The notes under the pieces: model-generated
Told to the model about the DNA's origin: nothing
The model's database searches: none
What the model saw: only the letters and a program-made list of their open reading frames with translations
Translations under genes and position numbers: made by a program
Shown here: piece by piece, positions 1 to 7,339 of the stretch
How the letters are laid out: each line of letters opens with the position of its first letter
How positions within the stretch are numbered: the stretch's first letter is position 1
DNA from: a virus
Virus record (IMG/VR): IMGVR_UViG_3300027749_000448
Span: 1 to 25,635 of that record
Length of the DNA: 25,635 nucleotides
Direction: 5' to 3' (one strand)

Positions 1-293
1 AAAGTATTACTGCTAACTCACACTTTGTGACTATTAATTTTGATAGAGGTTATATTAGCATATCTAATCTAAAAGAAAACTTCTATAACCCAAGTGGTGC
101 CAAATCATATAAGATGAAGGAAAAAGAATCTGTATCTTCTAATCTAACATCGGATAAATGGAGAGAATTGATTAGTAAAAAAGATGAGTTCCTCTCATGG
201 GTAGATAAGTTACTTATCTTCTGTGATATGGATAGACAAGCAATGAGACAACTATTAGTATTAATGTCTGAAAAAGAAAGAAATAATTGGTAA
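1..293 (+). CDS. C-terminal part of an unknown protein (5' partial)
   Basis: The reading frame is open from the window edge to the TAA at 291-293, so the gene begins before base 1. A GTG at 27 could pose as a start, but the codons before it (S-I-T-A-N-S-H-F) are also open, so I treat it as internal. The visible part is about 97 residues, hydrophilic and lysine/glutamate rich, and ends in a probably helical segment (KWRELISKKDEFLSWVDKLL and on). I do not recognise the family. Its stop lies inside the left arm of a strong terminator hairpin, so it is the last gene of a plus-strand transcript. Confidence 0.7.
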   Translation, partial: SITANSHFVTINFDRGYISISNLKENFYNPSGAKSYKMKEKESVSSNLTSDKWRELISKKDEFLSWVDKLLIFCDMDRQAMRQLLVLMSEKERNNW

Positions 294-321
294 GTTATTC
301 AAATAACTTACCAATTTTTTT
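285..321. terminator. Bidirectional intrinsic terminator
   Basis: A perfect 15-bp inverted repeat (285-299 against 302-316, aattggtaagttatt) with a very small loop is followed on the plus strand by a run of seven T (315-321). It carries the stop codons of both convergent genes (plus TAA 291-293, minus TAA 297-295). The minus-strand side has a weaker T-rich exit (ttattt). Confidence 0.85.
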
Positions 322-711
322 GTCCCTATCCGTTTGAGTTATTATACCTTTAATAATTGGAGTCTTTTCCAATTCAATAATAGTATGATATATTCTAAAA
401 TATCCTGGTTGGTGTTCCAACACATATGGGATTTTTAATAAGTCAAAATCAGGATGTTCTAATATACAATATTCTTTTATAGCTTCCATTCTAGCATCTT
501 CCCAACTCATATCGTTATCAAGATTCCCAATTAACTTACCGATTATTGGAGTAAGGTGTTCCATATTAATTATATTTATAGTATTCCCCTTGAGATTCCA
601 ACTGGTAAATACCATTTTTATTTCTTTAAGCGGGTAAGTGTTGTTAGGATCTTTAATCGACCATTCACCGGGTCCGATAGTTCCCGCATTTGCTTTGTAT
701 ATTGGTTCCAT
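295..711 (-). CDS. Hypothetical protein, 138 aa
   Basis: A full-length frame, ATG at 711, with no homology that I recognise. It is a soluble, mixed alpha/beta-looking protein with no signal peptide, membrane segment or obvious metal motif. It has acidic and hydrophobic stretches (a MSWEDARMEAIKEY helix in the middle) and ends in a lysine-rich tail (DRDKKIGKLFE). It is convergent with the preceding plus-strand gene and divergent from the guanylate-kinase-like gene. The shared upstream stretch 712-765 is extremely AT rich and must hold both sets of start signals. Confidence 0.7.
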   Translation of the reverse strand: MEPIYKANAGTIGPGEWSIKDPNNTYPLKEIKMVFTSWNLKGNTINIINMEHLTPIIGKLIGNLDNDMSWEDARMEAIKEYCILEHPDFDLLKIPYVLEHQPGYFRIYHTIIELEKTPIIKGIITQTDRDKKIGKLFE

Positions 712-765
712 ATCATTTATAAACTTATAATAATATTTTGTTTATAATAATAAAAATATTTTAAT

Positions 766-1299
766 ATGCCAAATACCAAAAAGGAGAAGATGATTATCCT
801 AGGTGCTAGTGGTAGTGGTAAGGATTTTCTACTTCGTGAGTTAGTTAAAAAAAGTCTTAGATACTCACCAAAATTCACCACACGACCTAGAAGATCTCTA
901 GAAAGAGAAGGCATTGATTATAATTATATTAACAACGATAAGTTCCTAACGATGAAAGATAAGGGAGAAGTTAAAGTTTATCAAAGCTTTCCAATCGGAG
1001 ATGAGATATGGTACTATGGTATAACTAAAGAGAACTTCAATGATAATCAAGTATTCATAATGACTCCACATGAGTTATCACAATTGTCTGAAATTGATAG
1101 AGCTGGTATATTCATAGTTTATTTAGATATACCAGAAGATGTCAGAAGAAAAAGAATATCTAACCGTAGTGATAATAACGACTCGGTTGAACGCCGAATA
1201 AGAGCAGATGAATTAGACTTCGAGGGATTTAATACTTATGACTTAAAGATAACTGATCCGGAATTTGATGCAGATTCTCTTTATGAGTTAATGGATTAA
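766..1299 (+). CDS. gmk: Guanylate kinase-like protein (GMP kinase family)
   Basis: The likely reaction is ATP-dependent phosphorylation of GMP/dGMP to the diphosphate, supplying nucleotides for phage DNA synthesis. The P-loop GASGSGKD is at residues 13-20, the GMP-binding TTRPRR at 38-43, GIDYNYI at 49-55 (the family's G-x-D-Y-x-F) and the YYGI element near 83-86. An arginine-rich lid-type segment (DVRRKRISNRS, then ERRIRADELDF) follows at about 125-152. At 177 aa it is slightly shorter than typical cellular enzymes (around 200). A KD replaces the usual K-S/T at the P-loop end (GKD), which is odd because that S/T normally helps bind Mg-ATP. It could therefore be a divergent or regulatory kinase. 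The start ATG sits inside ttttaatatg, with almost no leader behind that box. Confidence 0.8.
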   Translation: MPNTKKEKMIILGASGSGKDFLLRELVKKSLRYSPKFTTRPRRSLEREGIDYNYINNDKFLTMKDKGEVKVYQSFPIGDEIWYYGITKENFNDNQVFIMTPHELSQLSEIDRAGIFIVYLDIPEDVRRKRISNRSDNNDSVERRIRADELDFEGFNTYDLKITDPEFDADSLYELMD

Positions 1300-1300
1300 T

Positions 1301-2362
1301 CTATAATGATTTTTTATACTCACTTTCCCATATAGAAACTATATTATATCCTTTATTGATAAGGTTTTTTTCCTTATTAAGAGTTTTCTTATATAGATAC
1401 CCAAATGTTGAATTGGTGAGGGGATTTATATTATTTGGATTGTAAATATTTGGATTACCATGCCAAAAATCACCATTGAACTCATAAATTGTATTTGTTA
1501 ATGGATCATATCCATCAACAATATATTTACCTATTTTATATTGTCTATGCTCATTTTTGATACTTAATGAGTCTAACCATTCTGTCTCTAATTTAGAAAT
1601 CGATATTTCAGATCCACAAGATTTACATCCGAATCCACGTATATGATCATTTGCTATTTGTTTAAATATACCATGTTTGGGACAAATTATTTCAAGTTTT
1701 AATTTAGATGATTCATATTTTGTTATTGAGTAGTCATATTTATTATTATGTACCATATTAGAATAATCAATAAATTCAATTGTTGATCGCTTTCTATTTT
1801 TTAATGAACATTTAAAACATCCAAACCCTCTCAAATGTTGACTAGCGGTTTGTTCAAACAATCCATGTTCTTTGCATATTATTTTAATCTTTGAATGAGA
1901 TCCTTTATATATTGATTGAGAGTAATCATACTTATTTTTATGTTTATTTTTGCAAATTTCGATGAAGTTATCTGTTGTTATTTTTTTACACAAAGGGCAA
2001 CCTTGTCCTCTTAAATGGTTTTTTGGTGATTTCTCAAACACTCCATGTTTTTCACATATAATTTTAACCTTATTGTGTGTAGTGGAATAACATACCATTG
2101 AGTAATCATATTTATTATTGTGTATTGTATTAGATGATTCAACAAATTTTAAAACAGATGTTCTTCTATTATCATTTTTGCATTTTTTGCAAGAGTTTCC
2201 AATTAAATGTGAACCAACTCTCTGTTTAAAAATTCCATGAGTTGGACATATTATACACACAATTGAATCATTATTTGTAAAATATACAAGAGAATAATCA
2301 TACTTATTATTATGGATATCATTTGACCTTTCGATAAATTCTGATAATACTATTTTTTTCAT
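1301..2362 (-). CDS. Zinc-repeat homing-type endonuclease with Vsr/EDxHD-like nuclease domain
   Basis: This is probably a free-standing homing endonuclease. I choose the ATG at 2362 (MKKIVLSEF, 353 aa). The frame extends up to 2437, but that part lies inside the 3' end of the next gene and carries the box ttttaatatata (2378-2367) four bases before the chosen ATG. From that start there are four tandem repeats of about 55 aa (8-61, 70-125, 132-185, 195-249). Each has HNNKYDYS or a close variant, C-x2-H (C39/H42, C103/H106, C163/H166, C227/H230), a HLRGxGC-type end and C-x2-C, as in the DUF723-type zinc modules of phage endonucleases. The C-terminal 100 aa has VDGY (D283) and YEFNGDFWHG (E294, H301), which look like the Vsr-like EDxHD nuclease core. 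Known for the family: DNA cleavage at an allele lacking the gene. Inferred here. Confidence 0.75.
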   Translation of the reverse strand: MKKIVLSEFIERSNDIHNNKYDYSLVYFTNNDSIVCIICPTHGIFKQRVGSHLIGNSCKKCKNDNRRTSVLKFVESSNTIHNNKYDYSMVCYSTTHNKVKIICEKHGVFEKSPKNHLRGQGCPLCKKITTDNFIEICKNKHKNKYDYSQSIYKGSHSKIKIICKEHGLFEQTASQHLRGFGCFKCSLKNRKRSTIEFIDYSNMVHNNKYDYSITKYESSKLKLEIICPKHGIFKQIANDHIRGFGCKSCGSEISISKLETEWLDSLSIKNEHRQYKIGKYIVDGYDPLTNTIYEFNGDFWHGNPNIYNPNNINPLTNSTFGYLYKKTLNKEKNLINKGYNIVSIWESEYKKSL

Positions 2363-2366
2363 ATTG

Positions 2367-2378
2367 TATATATTAAAA
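2367..2378 (-). promoter_or_regulatory. TTTTAATATATA box before the zinc-repeat nuclease
   Basis: The minus strand reads TTTTAATATATA and ends four bases before the ATG at 2362. It matches the box seen before 3140 (minus), 3223, 9518 and 25520. The very short gap means that either the transcript is leaderless or the real start is further in. It is a phage promoter candidate by recurrence only. Confidence 0.4.
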
Positions 2379-2408
2379 TCCAACCCATTACTTTGTCCAT
2401 TATAATTT

Positions 2409-3140
2409 TTATGGTTCTGTAAAAATTTTATTACCATCTGTGAACTTTAATCCCTTTAACTGTCCATTAATGGAGTTACAAATATGCTCACTGTTACTAA
2501 TAGTATTTTCTAATATTGAAAGCATTATATTCAATATAGAATATATTTTTAATAAATTCTTTTCAGAAGTATAAAACTGACTATCACAAACACCACTTAT
2601 TAAATCTATTGTAAGTGATATTATATCATTATTCTTTATCTTCATCTTCTCAATAACTATCTTAGGTATTCCACTATTTTCCATTTCCCTTTCATAGTCG
2701 TAGATAGTATCATTAATAAGAGTTAATAATGAGTTCCAAAGAGTAGGATCATCCATAGTCTCAAACTTTTTATCATCAACATATTTCTTAATATTTTCTT
2801 TGTGCTTTTTTAGATAAATAGATAAGTATTTTCTAAACACAACAGTTCTATACTCAGTTGAAAACTGAATAGTTGGGACTCTTGAATACATCCAAAAGTC
2901 AATATACTTAAAGATTTCATGGTTTAATATATCGGATTCTGTTATAGTTCTAATATTAACAGTCTCCGTTTTTTTCTTCATTACTTTATCAAGAAAACGA
3001 TCACTTATCTTAGTCATAAAACTATTGAACCATGTGGACTTAGTTAACATAAGGACAAGAGTATAAACTACACCAGCTAGTATAGTAACCATCACACTTT
3101 GACCCAAATGTTTTTCAAAATATTGAAATATATCTTTCAT
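2409..3140 (-). CDS. Membrane-anchored protein of unknown function, 243 aa
   Basis: Residues about 15-33 (SVMVTILAGVVYTLVLML) form one clear transmembrane helix. It is followed by a charged soluble domain of about 200 aa rich in helices (YRTVVFRKYLSIYLKKHKEN, and a long hydrophobic-amphipathic part near 195-225). With a short N-terminus and a lysine-rich stretch after the helix (KVMKKKTE), the bulk probably lies in the cytoplasm. There is no signal peptidase site, so it is not a classic spanin or endolysin, and one TM is few for a holin. The gene is divergent from the baseplate gene. Both have the same 16-base box (aattttaatatatatt) upstream, in opposite directions. Function unknown. Confidence 0.75.
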   Translation of the reverse strand: MKDIFQYFEKHLGQSVMVTILAGVVYTLVLMLTKSTWFNSFMTKISDRFLDKVMKKKTETVNIRTITESDILNHEIFKYIDFWMYSRVPTIQFSTEYRTVVFRKYLSIYLKKHKENIKKYVDDKKFETMDDPTLWNSLLTLINDTIYDYEREMENSGIPKIVIEKMKIKNNDIISLTIDLISGVCDSQFYTSEKNLLKIYSILNIMLSILENTISNSEHICNSINGQLKGLKFTDGNKIFTEP

Positions 3141-3143
3141 ATT

Positions 3144-3202
3144 AATATATATTAAAATTGTAGACCAATTTTAATTAAGAGCTTAGAATTTTAATATATA
3201 TT
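3144..3202. promoter_or_regulatory. Divergent pair of identical TTTTAATATATATT boxes
   Basis: The 16-mer aattttaatatatatt occurs on the plus strand at 3187-3202 and, inverted, at 3144-3159. Each points at the gene on its own side. The plus copy lies 22 bases before the baseplate ATG (3223); the minus copy lies five bases before the ATG at 3140. This is the clearest occurrence of the recurring box and reads as a bidirectional phage promoter region. There is no recognisable host -7 box (TAnnTTTG) here. Confidence 0.55.
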
Positions 3203-3222
3203 CAAGAAACATAATATATCAC

Positions 3223-4944
3223 ATGAATTTAACCGAGTTAAGTTTTAGTAAAGTAAAAACACAAATAGAATCATTTCTACAACAGGAGTATTCCAAGTCG
3301 GGAATACTTTATTCTAATGCTAGTCCATATGGACAGATACTATCTGTCGTTGAAAACTTATATCAATTATCTTTTCTTTATCTAAAGAATAGTATTAAGC
3401 AATATGACTTGTCTAACTACAACTCACTTAACTCCAGAATAATCAGAAACGCTGCCATATTCGCTGGACATATTCCGGGTAGGAATATAAGCGCAACCGG
3501 AACGTTAAAGTTTACGCTAAAAACATCAGCTGATCCTTCAACTGATATACCCGGCTCAAGACTAACATTAATAAATCATCAAACTCTAAAAAATAAAACC
3601 AATGGTTTATTCTATTCAATAAATTTAGGAACAGATAAACAATCTTATAAGATATCAACCAATTCAGTATTCTATGTGAATATTATTCAAGGTCAGTGGG
3701 AGATAACAACATTTACAGGCACGGGACAAGAAAATCAGACATATCAAATATCATTAAGAGGTAATCAAAAAGATGTAGAACAATTTAACTATTTAGTTCT
3801 TGTAAATGGTCAATATTGGACTGTTAAAAAGGGTATATATGATATGTTACCTGACGAACAAGCTTGTGTTATTAGAACAGGATTTGACGGTGGCATTGAT
3901 GTTATATTTGGTAACTCTGGTTTTGGAGCTATCCCACCAATTGGATCGGTTATTAAAGTAAACTATTTGGTAAGCGATGGTTCTGTTGGATCTATATTTA
4001 GAAGGACATTAAATGACTGGACTTTTGTAGACCCAGCAACTGATGGATTTGGTAATACCATAGATTTATCTAAATACTTTGATGTATCCATCTATACTGA
4101 TATTAACTTTGGTGCTGATAAGGAAACAACCACTTTTACCAAGAATGTTTTACCAATAGTAAGTACCAATTTTGTACTAGGACTTCCTCAACAATATGCT
4201 TATGCGATTAAAAGACTAGGAGTATTCTCTTATGTAAATGCTTATGAATCATATGGTACTGTTTATATAGTTGCTGCACCAAATGTATTGCTATTCAAGA
4301 ATGCTAACTCTGATTACTTCACAATAGATATTAGAGCTTTTGAACTTGATTCATATGAAATATCTAAAATAGACTTGTATTTAAGAACTGGTGGTAATAT
4401 TTTATTATCACAGAGATATCAAATAAGCTCACCTACCTTATCTTATTATGTAATGAATGTATTTGTTATAACTTACTCCGATGCTCAAATGGACTCGGTT
4501 AATGCTCAAATACAAGAAGTCGTGTCTAACTACTTTTTGAATTTTACTAGATTGGATAGAGTACCTAAAAGTGACCTAGTACAGTTAATATCACAGATAA
4601 ATGAGATATACTCAGTTGATGTATCTTTTATCAGTAAGAAGAATGAAGACTACCACATTAGGAATATAACAGCTGATACAAATAGATATAACCAATATAC
4701 TTCAAAAGCTGCTTTGAAACTGGTAAGACCTAACCCAACATATAACAAGAGTGAATCATTGGGATTAGATCCAATACTAGGAGATATTATTTTTAAACCA
4801 AGTGAGATACCTGTTATTAGAGGTGGTTGGTCAGATAGAAATGGTATATACTATTCAGATCATATAGATGATTCTGGACTAAAGTCACTTAATATAATAA
4901 ATAAGGGAACTATTGACGCTAATAATAGACCACAAATACAATAA
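3223..4944 (+). CDS. Baseplate wedge protein, T4 gp6 / baseplate-J-like
   Basis: This is a structural protein of the tail baseplate wedge. The diagnostic part is residues about 217-258, where IRTGFDGGIDVIFGNSGFG, then IPPIGSVIKVNYLVSDG, gives the baseplate-J/gp6 signature (FGdg.fG..p..G..I.v.Yl...G). The N-terminal 80 aa is helical (LSFSKVKTQIESFLQ) as in gp6 proteins, and the middle is beta rich. The C-terminal third (about 415-500) has a helix-rich dimer-like region (SDAQMDSVNAQIQEVVSNYF). At 573 aa it is close to the T4 protein in size. It is the first gene of a plus-strand block and sits behind a TTTTAATATATA box, as fits a late gene. Confidence 0.8.
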   Translation: MNLTELSFSKVKTQIESFLQQEYSKSGILYSNASPYGQILSVVENLYQLSFLYLKNSIKQYDLSNYNSLNSRIIRNAAIFAGHIPGRNISATGTLKFTLKTSADPSTDIPGSRLTLINHQTLKNKTNGLFYSINLGTDKQSYKISTNSVFYVNIIQGQWEITTFTGTGQENQTYQISLRGNQKDVEQFNYLVLVNGQYWTVKKGIYDMLPDEQACVIRTGFDGGIDVIFGNSGFGAIPPIGSVIKVNYLVSDGSVGSIFRRTLNDWTFVDPATDGFGNTIDLSKYFDVSIYTDINFGADKETTTFTKNVLPIVSTNFVLGLPQQYAYAIKRLGVFSYVNAYESYGTVYIVAAPNVLLFKNANSDYFTIDIRAFELDSYEISKIDLYLRTGGNILLSQRYQISSPTLSYYVMNVFVITYSDAQMDSVNAQIQEVVSNYFLNFTRLDRVPKSDLVQLISQINEIYSVDVSFISKKNEDYHIRNITADTNRYNQYTSKAALKLVRPNPTYNKSESLGLDPILGDIIFKPSEIPVIRGGWSDRNGIYYSDHIDDSGLKSLNIINKGTIDANNRPQIQ

Positions 4945-4950
4945 TAAAAT

Positions 4951-5205
4951 ATGTACTACGAAGAACAATCACTACCAGAGTTACACACTCTGAAACATAG
5001 ATGGGATGATGATAAGAACTATGTTGATTATGAAAATAAAATACTTAATAATACTTTATCTCCGTTTATTTTCTCAAGTGATCTAATGAATAGTTTTTTA
5101 CAGAAGTTACAGAGACCGGTATCTATACTTTTTGATAACTTTAACATCATTAAGAACTTTAAAAACTATAATGTAGATAAATACTATTATAAACATAAGC
5201 ATTAA
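4951..5205 (+). CDS. Small orf behind the baseplate gene, 84 aa
   Basis: The ATG comes six bases after the baseplate stop, so it is almost certainly co-transcribed. The protein has an acidic N-terminal half (WDDDKNYVDYENK) and an aromatic, asparagine/lysine-rich C-terminus ending YYYKHKH. There is no TM segment or known motif. The position suggests a small baseplate or tail accessory protein, but nothing in the sequence proves it. Confidence 0.65.
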   Translation: MYYEEQSLPELHTLKHRWDDDKNYVDYENKILNNTLSPFIFSSDLMNSFLQKLQRPVSILFDNFNIIKNFKNYNVDKYYYKHKH

Positions 5206-5235
5206 TTTAAAAAAAGATAAAAAACCAGATTGATT

Positions 5236-5247
5236 CTTTAATATATA
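5236..5247 (+). promoter_or_regulatory. TTTAATATATA box upstream of the CTS-like gene
   Basis: The sequence ctttaatatata lies 29 bases before the ATG at 5277. It differs from the full box only in the first base. The leader between box and ATG is A rich (aagataaaagataaaaaacct), as is usual for Bacteroidota-type translation starts without a Shine-Dalgarno. Confidence 0.45.
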
Positions 5248-5276
5248 AGTATATTAAGATAAAAGATAAAAAACCT

Positions 5277-5897
5277 ATGATTAAAAAGTTTTCAGAAATG
5301 AGTGGACCTAACCCAGGTAAAGAGTCAACTAAGAAGCCAGCTTCTAGTCCAGTTCAACCTGATGTAGACTCAGATAGACCTATGAACCCCAACCTTCCTT
5401 ATAACAAGGAAAAGGTTGAGAAGCCTATGTCTACAAAGTATATGATGCCGAATGCTGATACTGATCCACAAGAACCGTTTAGTGATATTAAGGTTGCTAA
5501 AAAAGATGATACTAATGAAAATGTAAAATTCTATGGTAAAGTTGCTAAACTTCCTAAGGGAACAAAAGCTTCTAAAGGATATAATTTCTTAGAGAATGTA
5601 AAGGTATCTAAATCTTCTATCTGGTATTTAATGGTTGAGAAACAAGACAACGAACTTCAAATGGTTAAGTATAATCATAAGAAAGGTGTTAACCTTAGTG
5701 AGTTTGTAACTGATTTGAAAACATATTATATATCTAAGTATAAGAGCAATCCAAAGGTTTGTAAAATGATCGAAGCAATCGAGGTTGATGGTAACGATAA
5801 ATACTCTTGGATTAAAAATATTCCACTGGTTGAAGTTGAAGGAAAGAAAATGATTTCTAAAATCACCGAAGACTTAATAAAACTTTTAAGTAAATAA
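5277..5897 (+). CDS. Putative virion/packaged protein with capsid-targeting-like N-terminus, 206 aa
   Basis: The start MIKKFSEMSG resembles the T4 capsid-targeting sequence (MKTYQEFIAEA), which leads internal proteins into the prohead and is cut off by the head protease. Residues 10-75 are a low-complexity, proline/lysine/aspartate-rich linker (GPNPGKESTKKPASSP and so on). A compact domain of about 130 aa then follows (KFYGKVAKLPKGTKASKGYN onward, with a WYLMVEKQ strand and a C-terminal helix KITEDLIKLLSK). I do not recognise that domain. The gene lies downstream of a TTTAATATATA box and runs into the next gene with a one-base overlap. A packaged role is an inference from the N-terminus and the strand. 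Confidence 0.6.
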   Translation: MIKKFSEMSGPNPGKESTKKPASSPVQPDVDSDRPMNPNLPYNKEKVEKPMSTKYMMPNADTDPQEPFSDIKVAKKDDTNENVKFYGKVAKLPKGTKASKGYNFLENVKVSKSSIWYLMVEKQDNELQMVKYNHKKGVNLSEFVTDLKTYYISKYKSNPKVCKMIEAIEVDGNDKYSWIKNIPLVEVEGKKMISKITEDLIKLLSK

Positions 5898-6139
5898 TGA
5901 AACATTTAAGAAAGATAAATGAAAATAGAGAAGATATAGTAAATTCATCTTTTCACTTCCTAATCCACTCTGGTGGACACAAATTGTGGCAAGATAAATT
6001 CAACAAAGGAATCGAATTTTTAAAATCTCTTAATCTTACAGATGAACAATATAAGGAGTTGGGAAAATTATGGGAAACCTACGAAGATTTTGTAATAGAA
6101 AGGGAAGACACTAAGGACGCATACAATGAAGAATATTAA
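5897..6139 (+). CDS. Small orf, 80 aa, coupled to the CTS-like gene
   Basis: The ATG uses the last A of the preceding stop (taATG), a one-base overlap that indicates translational coupling. The protein starts MKHLRKINENRED, a looser version of the K-x-F-x-x-F/I-N-E pattern of the other CTS-like starts. It is otherwise helical and acidic (LTDEQYKELGKLWETYEDFVIERED). No family is recognised. It is the last gene before a strong terminator. Confidence 0.65.
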   Translation: MKHLRKINENREDIVNSSFHFLIHSGGHKLWQDKFNKGIEFLKSLNLTDEQYKELGKLWETYEDFVIEREDTKDAYNEEY

Positions 6140-6167
6140 AAAGACTCAGATTACTCTGAGTCTTTTT
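6138..6167. terminator. Bidirectional intrinsic terminator
   Basis: A perfect 13-bp stem (6138-6150 aaaaagactcaga with 6155-6167) has a TTAC loop and five T on each side. It ends the plus-strand block 3223-6139 and the minus-strand block whose last stop (TAA, 6153-6151) lies in the loop. Confidence 0.9.
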
Positions 6168-6483
6168 CATTTAATAAATCATTTAACTTTTCTTCTCTTT
6201 CCCTTGATGTAGAATAATACTCTATACGAATCTGTGTTATCCTACCCATTCTTTTATTATCTGGAATCGGTATAGTACTTGGGAATGTTATTTTTAAGAC
6301 TTGTGTTGGTACATTATAATGAAATCCACACATATACTCCCAATCATCCTCAATAATAGCATATACTGATGATATACTATTTGCATCTATATTAATGACG
6401 CTCTTGACTCCATGTGAGTATATCCCAGAGTATGGACTCCAAGTAAGATAATCATAATCAATATAGTCTTTATATAGTTTCAT
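6151..6483 (-). CDS. Hypothetical protein, 110 aa
   Basis: A small soluble protein, aromatic-rich at the N-terminus (KLYKDYIDYDYLTWSPY), with a beta-rich middle and a charged helical C-terminus (SREREEKLNDLLNEKDSE). The start overlaps the end of the upstream gene by 14 bases, so the two belong to one transcript. The C-terminal D-L-L-N-E tail resembles the tail of its neighbour (DDILNETI). No known family is recognised. Confidence 0.65.
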   Translation of the reverse strand: MKLYKDYIDYDYLTWSPYSGIYSHGVKSVINIDANSISSVYAIIEDDWEYMCGFHYNVPTQVLKITFPSTIPIPDNKRMGRITQIRIEYYSTSREREEKLNDLLNEKDSE

Positions 6484-6742
6484 TTAATATATCATCTATT
6501 TTCTCATCTCGTAAGTCGTTTAGATTAATAAAGTGTTCATTAAAAGTATCTAAACTGTAAGGTCCTAGATAAACTGGGTTAGTAAGCGAATACTTATTAA
6601 ATATCCTATCTTCAATAAAATACCCTTCCTCCTCATTTCGTATATCACTTACTGCGCTCAGCAAATGATAATGATAATCATCACCTAAATTAAAAACTCT
6701 AAGACCTCCTGCAGTTAAATCCTTCTTACATCTTACTTTCAT
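6470..6742 (-). CDS. Small phage protein, 90 aa, 'MKVRCKKDL' type
   Basis: It begins MKVRCKKDLTAGG and then FNLGDDYHYHLL. This matches the common layout of small phage proteins of SH3-like beta fold (M-K-V-x-C-x-K-D-L, then G-x-x-Y). It ends with a charged helix INLNDLRDEKIDDILNETI, a tail type also seen at 25278-25520 and 25559-25635. The start overlaps the kinase-like gene stop by four bases (ATGA), which indicates translational coupling. Function unknown. Confidence 0.65.
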   Translation of the reverse strand: MKVRCKKDLTAGGLRVFNLGDDYHYHLLSAVSDIRNEEEGYFIEDRIFNKYSLTNPVYLGPYSLDTFNEHFINLNDLRDEKIDDILNETI

Positions 6743-7296
6743 CCAATAACTTTTAATATATGATCTACCCGATCTTCGAGTTTTATTAGACTCATATCGT
6801 TATGGGTTATATTCTCCAGTTCTAAATAAGATTTAATCCATCTATCAATTTTAACAATTTCTTCTTTGTTTTGATATCTAATACCATCTTCAGTGTCAGT
6901 ATCGATTGACGGAACATAAAAAATGTAGTCGATAAAGTTAATATGCTTTAGAATTTCTTTTTGTATATGATTAATTGAGGCTATATCTTTATTTGAGAGT
7001 TTACTAGGGTATAGAGATCTATAGTAGAAATAATTCAAAATAGAGCTAGAGTCACATATAATATAATCTTTATTTTCCAAAAACATCTTCTCTCTATTTA
7101 ATTGTTTATAAAATATAACTAATTGATCAATTGGCTCATTTGGTATTCCATACTCTGCGATATAGTCAGTAGATACCTCGGAAATAAACATAGAATTTTT
7201 GCCCATTTTTTTCAGCCTAGTATGAACTTCAGCAGCAAGAGTTGATTTACCAGACGCCGGCGGTCCAAATATTTGAATTAATTTTCCTTTCTTCAT
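6739..7296 (-). CDS. P-loop NTPase, nucleoside/nucleotide kinase-like (AAA_28/NadR type)
   Basis: Walker A GPPASGKST is at residues 11-19. EVSTDYIAEYG follows at about 40-50, in the place where the AAA_28 kinases have their E-x-x-R/D-Y element. A hydrophobic strand ending in aspartate (DYIICDSS, around 77-84) serves as Walker B or substrate-binding D. FIDYIFYVPS is a further core strand. At 185 aa the size suits a small phosphotransferase. The substrate cannot be told from the sequence; nucleosides, nucleotides or NMN-riboside are the family's usual ones. It is the first gene of a three-gene minus-strand set (kinase, 90-aa orf, 110-aa orf) with overlapping stops and starts. Confidence 0.65.
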   Translation of the reverse strand: MKKGKLIQIFGPPASGKSTLAAEVHTRLKKMGKNSMFISEVSTDYIAEYGIPNEPIDQLVIFYKQLNREKMFLENKDYIICDSSSILNYFYYRSLYPSKLSNKDIASINHIQKEILKHINFIDYIFYVPSIDTDTEDGIRYQNKEEIVKIDRWIKSYLELENITHNDMSLIKLEDRVDHILKVIG

Positions 7297-7312
7297 TTAT
7301 TTTATAAAATAA
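7297..7312. promoter_or_regulatory. 16-base palindrome between divergent genes
   Basis: ttattttataaaataa is a perfect palindrome immediately upstream of the ATG at 7296 (minus) and 27 bases before the ATG at 7340 (plus). In so AT-rich a region such palindromes arise easily. It could be an operator, but nothing else supports that. Confidence 0.25.
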
Positions 7313-7339
7313 AATATGGGTAAAGTTTATATATAGATA

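Noticed and set aside
556-914. Short frames on both strands over the 138-aa orf and the guanylate-kinase-like gene
   Set aside because: They are shadows of better frames and their products are hydrophobic without a pattern.
1299-1301. Terminator between the guanylate-kinase-like gene and the zinc-repeat nuclease
   Set aside because: A T run is present but no stem could be formed near it.
1301-2362. CRISPR-like or DNA repeat array
   Set aside because: The repeated segments are coding zinc modules of about 165 bases that have drifted in sequence; there are no short direct repeats with spacers.
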